64,000 bases of DNA from NCBI RefSeq assembly GCF_000251105.1, contig NC_017034.1:372001-436000 (forward strand). Reading direction: 5' to 3'. Position 1 is the first letter of the stretch. Each line of letters opens with the position of its first letter. The notes under the pieces are model-generated. The model ran no database searches, had not been told where the DNA came from, and saw nothing but the letters and a program-made list of their open reading frames with translations. Made by a program: the position numbers and the translations under genes. Shown here piece by piece: positions 60,201 through 64,000 of the stretch. This DNA is from Methanocella conradii HZ254 (GTDB taxonomy: Archaea; Halobacteriota; Methanocellia; Methanocellales; Methanocellaceae).

Positions 60201-60906
60201 CTTTGAACGCTGCTTCTATTGATTTTTGGTATAATTCTTTGTCCGCCGGGTGAATGCGCTCCGTGATCCAGTCCATGGTTGGCTGGAACTCCTGTGGGTT
60301 GTATCCGAAAATCCTGTAGAGTTCGTCTGACCATGTGAAACTATTCGTCCTGAGGTCCCAGGCCCAGTTGCCCACATGGGCAATACTCTGCGCACGATTA
60401 AGGATATACATGCTCTTACGAGCCTCCTCCTCCATGCGCTTAACCTCGGTAATATCAATTAGCGTGCCCACGGCGCCCGTTATTTTTCCATTTGCGTCCC
60501 TGATAGGCGATGCAACGAATTTCAACCACTTGCCAAGCTCAGGCAAAAACCTATCAGTCTCATAAGCGTTAGGCAAATACGACGATTTTTTATACTTATC
60601 ATTCGATTTTATCTCGTCGACTGCGCCATCAACGATTATATCGGCAAGCGCCGCTATCTCAGACTTATTGAAAAGGCTCTTATGCACGCTTGTGCCGATA
60701 GCCTCTTTTGCTTTTATGCCAGTCAACAGCTCAAGAGGCTCATTCCAGCTGACCACCTTATGTTCGACATTAATGGCGAACATAGGAACTGGAGAGCTAT
60801 TAAATACGCTATCAATAGCTACAGATAGCCCTCCATCCTTACATGCTTCTTTAGAATGAGCCGAATTCTCTACACCTCTATCTATCCTGTTTGAACCAGT
60901 TTTCAA
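57229..60906 (-). CDS. Cytoplasmic histidine kinase with seven PAS domains
   Basis: 1225 residues with no membrane segment. PAS1 (about 25-155) is distinct; PAS2-PAS5 are near-identical 129-residue copies; PAS6 and PAS7 are diverged versions. All of PAS2-7 end in a PAC motif like GIMQDITERK. HisKA has the phospho-acceptor His998 in YIASHDLQEPLR; the ATPase domain has NAIKFR, VSDNGIGID and GNGIGLAICKKI. The start is TTG with GGGTG upstream. It is the last gene of an operon with a receiver protein and an unknown repeat protein. Confidence 0.93.
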   Translation of the reverse strand: MKTGSNRIDRGVENSAHSKEACKDGGLSVAIDSVFNSSPVPMFAINVEHKVVSWNEPLELLTGIKAKEAIGTSVHKSLFNKSEIAALADIIVDGAVDEIKSNDKYKKSSYLPNAYETDRFLPELGKWLKFVASPIRDANGKITGAVGTLIDITEVKRMEEEARKSMYILNRAQSIAHVGNWAWDLRTNSFTWSDELYRIFGYNPQEFQPTMDWITERIHPADKELYQKSIEAAFKENKFFNIDVRIVRQDGSIRYVNYIADKCVRDTEGKPKRLYGIMQDITERKKLEEEVRKEMRILNRAQSIAHVGNWAWDLRTNSFTWSDELYRIFGYNPQEFQPTMDWITERIHPADKELYQKSIEAAFKENKFFNIDVRIVRQDGSIRYINYIADKCVRDTEGKPKRLYGIMQDITERKKSEEEARKNMRILNRAQSIAHVGNWAWDLRTNGFTWSDELFRIFGYNPQEFQPTMDWITERIHPADKELYQKSIEAAFKENKFFNIDVRIVRQDGSIRYVNYIADKCVRDTEGKPKRLYGIMQDITERKKLEEEVRKEMRILNRAQSIAHVGNWAWDLRTNGFTWSDELFRIFGYNPQEFQPTMDWIMEHVHPADKELYQKSIEAAFKENKFFNIDVRIVRRDGSIRYINYIADKCVRDTEGKPKRLYGIMQDITERKKSEEEARKNMRILNRAQSIAHVGNWALNLKTNNFTWSDEIFRIFGFNPQEFQPTMEWFNAHVHPADMKLFRKSLNMALCENKLFYIDMRVIRPDGSIKYVNWVADRCTRDDVGNPKMLFGILQDITERKNFEETIRKGSDLLAMAQSIAHIGNWEMDIKTKKIQWSDEVFRIFGYDPGDFHPNVHWIVYHAHKDDKDMVLGAIESAIKENKLFNIDYRIVTLDGVVKYVNFMADRIEKDSEGKPASIFGIIQDITERKNAEIAMRKAQDELEMKVAERTAELEKANAAMKEEINERKKIESALDKERLELKRSNEELEQFAYIASHDLQEPLRMVNQYVQLLAKRYKGKLDPSADEYIKFVVDGTARMRQMIVDLLEFSRVGTKEKPLEPTNLEEVISQVTTNLSVAIDESGAKVTHATMPVVMADFTQIMHVFQNLVGNAIKFRKEGVPPEVHIGAEKKGDEWVFSVSDNGIGIDPKYFNKLFIIFQRLNSASQYKGNGIGLAICKKIVERHGGRIWVESTPGVGTTFYFTLPAKAEAQENSTEKLAEQVAS
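58869..60430. repeat. Tandem 387-bp PAS-coding repeats
   Basis: Four consecutive units of 387 bp inside the kinase gene are nearly identical. Long exact blocks such as the one containing CACACACTTATCCGCAATAT recur at about 58955, 59341, 59728 and 60115. Differences form mosaic patches shared between non-adjacent units, as expected from gene conversion. Confidence 0.9.
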
Positions 60907-60920
60907 GCAATATCACCCTT

Positions 60921-62123
60921 TTATTTTTTATATTCAGAAAGAATGTCATCGAGCACTTTCAGGTAATGTTCTTCATCGCTCTTTTCAGATGCTATGATAC
61001 GTCCAGCCTGTTTAATGGCCTCGGCGATCTCGTCGTTTTTCAGGCCAATCGCCTTACACTTTGTATAAAAAACATTATATGGTATCTTGCCCGGGTATAG
61101 CTTACGAAGAGAAGTGAGAATTATATATGCTTTATTATTCATGTATTTAATTTCTTTAAAGCTGGCCAGCGATACCTGGTAATCCTCAAACACTTTTTTC
61201 GCATAAAGCTGCTCCTCTCCAGTAAACCCGGACTCCTTACACTTATCGCTAAACGCCGTTGCAGGTATATTCTCCCCATAAACGCCTGCCAGCTCATCAA
61301 GAATGCGCTTAATCTTGGCATTGATCGCCTTAACCCTTGCCTTATCCTTGACGACGCCCTTATCGGTGGATACTTTCTCATTGTGCTTTGTCAGCAGGTA
61401 TCTGGTATAGATTTTTTCCAGTTCAGCGACATCGTCCTTTGTCAGGCCTGCCTGAACGCACTTATTATGCAGGACCGCCACTGGTATGGTTTCAGGGTAT
61501 TCTTTCTTGATGGCGTATAGCAGCTTTAAAAGCTTGTTTTCAATGCTCATCGCATCGGTCTTCGTCGCCAGGTCCCGGAGCGTCGTAACGCTAGGAATGG
61601 TAACCTGCCACACGTTCTCCGCATACCTGATGTCGTCCACGGTCAGGCACTCTTCGAGGCATTTCCCATAAAACTGGGACGTCGACATGCTTCTACTATA
61701 GAAGTCCTTCAGATAATTGTAGATTATAACGAGCAGAATATTCGCATACTCGTCGTCCTTGCTCATCTGGAACTGGAATAGTCCTTTGTTTTTCTGGACC
61801 GCGGCCTCAATCTCTTCCTTCGGTATCCCGCGCTCCATGCACTCCTGGTAGAACAGGTTATAAGGAATCTTCCCCGAATAAGTGCTTTTCATCTGCTTGA
61901 TTAATTCGGACACAATGCCTGATCCAGGCGAGCTCTTCGCAATTGGGGCCTCTAATACCTCCATGAGGTTTACGCCGCCGACGTATGCCTGCTGCTTCAT
62001 TATCATATCCAGGATGTTTTCCAGTATCATGTTGACATAGTCATCCCTGGACCGGCTTCCACGCCTGCTGTCAATCAGCCCTATGGCCTTCTCGCTTAAC
62101 CCAACCGTTATCATAGCATTCAC
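60921..62123 (-). CDS. Helical repeat protein of unknown family in a signalling operon
   Basis: 400 residues from GTG 62123 (or ATG 62114). After an N-terminal VGLSEKAIGLIDSRRGSRSR, about five units of 65-75 residues share a pattern IP-x-x-x-F/H-x-x-K/E-C-x-x-x-G-(L/I/F)-x-x-(D/E)-(D/E), for example GKIPYNLFYQECMERGIPKE, ETIPVAVLHNKCVQAGLTKD, GKIPYNVFYTKCKAIGLKND. No known family was recognised. It sits between a receiver gene and a large PAS kinase with 14-nt gaps, so it may be a scaffold or output of that pathway. Confidence 0.75.
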   Translation of the reverse strand: MNAMITVGLSEKAIGLIDSRRGSRSRDDYVNMILENILDMIMKQQAYVGGVNLMEVLEAPIAKSSPGSGIVSELIKQMKSTYSGKIPYNLFYQECMERGIPKEEIEAAVQKNKGLFQFQMSKDDEYANILLVIIYNYLKDFYSRSMSTSQFYGKCLEECLTVDDIRYAENVWQVTIPSVTTLRDLATKTDAMSIENKLLKLLYAIKKEYPETIPVAVLHNKCVQAGLTKDDVAELEKIYTRYLLTKHNEKVSTDKGVVKDKARVKAINAKIKRILDELAGVYGENIPATAFSDKCKESGFTGEEQLYAKKVFEDYQVSLASFKEIKYMNNKAYIILTSLRKLYPGKIPYNVFYTKCKAIGLKNDEIAEAIKQAGRIIASEKSDEEHYLKVLDDILSEYKK

Positions 62124-62137
62124 TATCTTTTTTATTT

Positions 62138-62596
62138 TTAGAGAAGCTCTTCCTGGCTATCCGTGTTATTGACGATTGCGAGCCAATAGTTATCTATCGA
62201 AAGGACAGCGTTGATGAACTTTTCGAAATCGAGAGGCTTCGTGATATAGCAATTGGCGTCATAGGCAAAGCTAGTGGCCATGTCTTTTTCAGCTTCCGAG
62301 GACGTAAGGACTGCGACGGGTATGCTCATAAGCTCAAGGTCGCTCTTTATCTGCTGGAGGACTTCCAGCCCAGTCATTTTGGGCATGTTAATGTCTAATA
62401 TGATGAAATCCGGTCGCGGCGCCTGCCCTGTCAATACTTTATTCTTGAGATAAGCTATGGCTTCCGCTCCATCCCAAACGACGCTAAGGTGATTCAGGAT
62501 TTTCCCATCTTTGAGGGACTCTATAAATAAACGAACGTCTCCCGGATTATCATCCGCTAGCAATATTTCAAGTGGTTTTAGCGTTTGTCCAGCCAT
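62138..62596 (-). CDS. Response regulator receiver protein (Rcp1-like)
   Basis: About 152 residues from ATG 62596, which has GGAGAG at 62603-62608. The acidic pair is Asp15-Asp16 in LLADDNPGD, the phospho-acceptor Asp68 in IILDINMPKMTG, Thr/Ser in VLTSSEAEKD and Lys120 in YITKPLDFEKF. The ADDNPGD and long beta-4 loop are typical of Rcp1-type single receivers paired with PAS or phytochrome-like kinases. First gene of the operon; a TATA-like CGATATATTTTGC lies at about 62642-62654. Confidence 0.88.
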   Translation of the reverse strand: MAGQTLKPLEILLADDNPGDVRLFIESLKDGKILNHLSVVWDGAEAIAYLKNKVLTGQAPRPDFIILDINMPKMTGLEVLQQIKSDLELMSIPVAVLTSSEAEKDMATSFAYDANCYITKPLDFEKFINAVLSIDNYWLAIVNNTDSQEELL

Positions 62597-62882
62597 AATT
62601 TGCTCTCCTGGTTCACTCCTTTTTATATCCTGCCTTTTATGCAAAATATATCGATGTATTCGCCCTTACTCGCATATTATCTCACATTTATAGCTAAACT
62701 TTACACCATTTTCTTTTGATATAAGCACTTAATGTGCAATTGATGACTTATTTGGTCAAATAAAGATAAACTTTTTTCTATCGTATGATAAATTAACTAT
62801 CAAAAATACATAATCAATAGTAACAGATTTTTGGCTAATCGCCCTTTATTAGATTTTTTTGATTTTTAAATGTAGAAAAGAT
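62597..62882. other. AT-rich divergent intergenic region without genes
   Basis: It carries the promoter of the signalling operon near 62.64 kb. The remainder, about 62690-62880, is strongly AT-rich and contains no reading frame or repeat that I could support. It separates the operon from the end of the SSSCA1-type gene. Confidence 0.5.
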
Positions 62883-63326
62883 TTATTTTGAGACGCCGTG
62901 CAGCTCTTTGAGCACGCGCAGCGACCTTTCCAGTATATCGAGGTACATCTGGATCTTGTTGGGGTAGGTCTCGCCTGCCAGCCTTGCGGCGATGTCGTTG
63001 ACCTTGGCGATGACCGCGGCCTCCACGGCCGCTTCGTCGAGGTCTTCCTTGCCCACTATCACTCTCATGCCCCGCTCCGGCATCTGCATGACCGGCGTGC
63101 TCTTGACCGGCTCCACCGCCTGCGAGGATACCGCCGGCTTCGTCTCCACGGGCACCGCCAGGCGGGCCTGCTCCTCCGCGTGCTCCTGCTTTTTAGCGTC
63201 GCACACCGGGCACACCACCCTGCCCTGGTACTTGAAGAGCGGCGCGCCGCACTCGCAGTGCTTTGCCAGCATTGTCCCGCCCTTCTCAAGCATCCTGGTC
63301 ACCTTGTCCAGATCCCTCTCTTCCAT
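62883..63326 (-). CDS. SSSCA1/ZNRD2-type zinc ribbon protein
   Basis: A 147-residue protein. The N-terminal KVTRMLEKGGTMLAKHCECG and GRVVCPVCDAKK give the four-Cys zinc ribbon of the Sjogren syndrome/scleroderma autoantigen 1 family, which is widespread in archaea with unknown function. A charged linker and a C-terminal helical segment follow. The ATG follows a TATA-like TATATATAA about 30 nt upstream. Confidence 0.87.
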   Translation of the reverse strand: MEERDLDKVTRMLEKGGTMLAKHCECGAPLFKYQGRVVCPVCDAKKQEHAEEQARLAVPVETKPAVSSQAVEPVKSTPVMQMPERGMRVIVGKEDLDEAAVEAAVIAKVNDIAARLAGETYPNKIQMYLDILERSLRVLKELHGVSK

Positions 63327-63513
63327 AATGAACCCAGTATAATAGCAAAATGACGCCCTTATATATATCCTTTAAGCTTGCTCGAATAAAAAGGCTCTAA
63401 GTTTAAGAAGACGCACCTCACAGAACCGAAAATTTTTTCTTTGATGGCTGTACATAGGATACCCATACGGTGCTGATTTTAATATCATTAAGACCGGCTA
63501 ATGAGGTGATAAG

Positions 63514-63780
63514 ATGTCAAACGTTGAAGCCGTCATCAAGCAGTGCGTGGACGTGTTGACCCGGATAAAGGACGACGACACGGTGCCCCGCAACATCAGG
63601 CGAAGCGCTGATAACGTGAAAAACATACTCCTTGACACGAAGGAGAGCCCCGCTGTGCGGGCTGCCTCCAGCATATCCATACTGGACGAGATATCAAACG
63701 ATCCGAACATACCGCTCCATACTCGCACCCTCATCTGGAATATAGCTAGCCAGCTCGAGACCATCTCAGTAGATGGCTAG
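63514..63780 (+). CDS. UPF0147 family protein
   Basis: An 88-residue helical protein conserved across Euryarchaeota. DDDTVPRNIRRSADNVKNIL and AVRAASSISILDEISNDPN are the family signatures. Function unknown. A GAGGTG ribosome site precedes the ATG. Confidence 0.93.
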   Translation: MSNVEAVIKQCVDVLTRIKDDDTVPRNIRRSADNVKNILLDTKESPAVRAASSISILDEISNDPNIPLHTRTLIWNIASQLETISVDG

Positions 63781-63878
63781 AGAGCAGGCGCTACCTTTAA
63801 AGGGCTTTTATACGGCCAGACCATCAAATTCATATATGATGATTCCATCATTACGCGAGATAATGGAAGTGTCCATTA

Positions 63879-64000
63879 GTGACAATAGTTGTTAGCGAAG
63901 ACGATGAAGATGCGGATTATAGCCCGTTTGCTTTTTTAGAATCGCATGTGAATGAAGACGTTTTGAACGTATCGCACGACTATCGGTACCAGAAGATGGG
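63879..64000 (+). CDS. Start of an unidentified gene, partial
   Basis: An open frame from GTG 63879 runs to the right edge: TIVVSEDDEDADYSPFAFLE, then HVNEDVLNVSHDYRYQ. It reads like coding sequence, and a TATA-like CATATATGATG lies about 48 nt upstream. The family was not recognised from 40 residues. Confidence 0.5.
   Translation, partial: MTIVVSEDDEDADYSPFAFLESHVNEDVLNVSHDYRYQKM

Noticed and set aside
58869..60430. Regular repeats considered as a CRISPR or satellite array
   Set aside because: The 387-bp period is in frame and encodes complete PAS-PAC domains; there are no short repeats with unique spacers. No CRISPR array was seen anywhere in the window.

Overview
The window reads as chromosome from a methanogenic euryarchaeon, most likely of the Methanocellales (Methanocella-like). 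The assignment rests on gene content. There is a fused formaldehyde-activating enzyme/hexulose-phosphate synthase, archaeal class I aldolase and triosephosphate isomerase, DNA topoisomerase VI, UPF0147 and an SSSCA1-type zinc protein. Genes are preceded by TATA boxes rather than bacterial -35/-10 promoters, and glnA carries a GGAA-N6-TTCC operator of the NrpR type. The genus is inference; no rRNA is present.

Layout. 1-6.3 kb holds a type IV pilus/Tad-like secretion set (TadC and TadA on minus; HerA-type ATPase, prepilin peptidase and a pilin-like protein on plus) around a PfpI protein and a phosphoribosyltransferase. 6.3-8.3 kb holds glnA and a coiled-coil gene. 8.5-15.0 kb is a complete trpCEGDFBA operon behind one promoter with a palindromic operator candidate. 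15-23.3 kb is central metabolism: membrane-bound HTH regulator, fae-hps, tpiA, aldolase, CBS-domain regulator, tRNA-Arg(CCG), a ferredoxin/FAD-oxidoreductase pair and purT.

From about 23.4 to 51.6 kb lies an AT-rich accessory region of mixed origin. It contains toxin-antitoxin and defence modules, many broken: DUF6978/DUF1828, two MNT-HEPN loci with wrecked toxins, an AbiE-like pair with a nuclease-like N-terminus, HicAB with a truncated toxin, and TcmP/DUF5131. It also holds a restriction-like operon of cytosine-5 methyltransferase, GHKL (MutL/MORC-like) ATPase, Z1 helicase, DUF4420 nuclease and Vsr, with an HNH nuclease convergent to it. That operon resembles MZA-type systems without a visible AIPR gene. 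Pseudogenes, a 47-bp direct repeat, a duplicated small gene and a GC-rich dispersed repeat mark repeated rearrangement. tRNA-Pro(TGG) sits at the right edge.

51.8-64 kb returns to core sequence: a secreted Gly/Tyr-rich protein, thioredoxin, topoisomerase VI (A subunit divergent, with an altered TOPRIM motif), a GT4 glycosyltransferase, a signalling operon (response regulator, a repeat protein of unknown family, a seven-PAS histidine kinase with near-identical tandem PAS copies), an SSSCA1-type protein and UPF0147.
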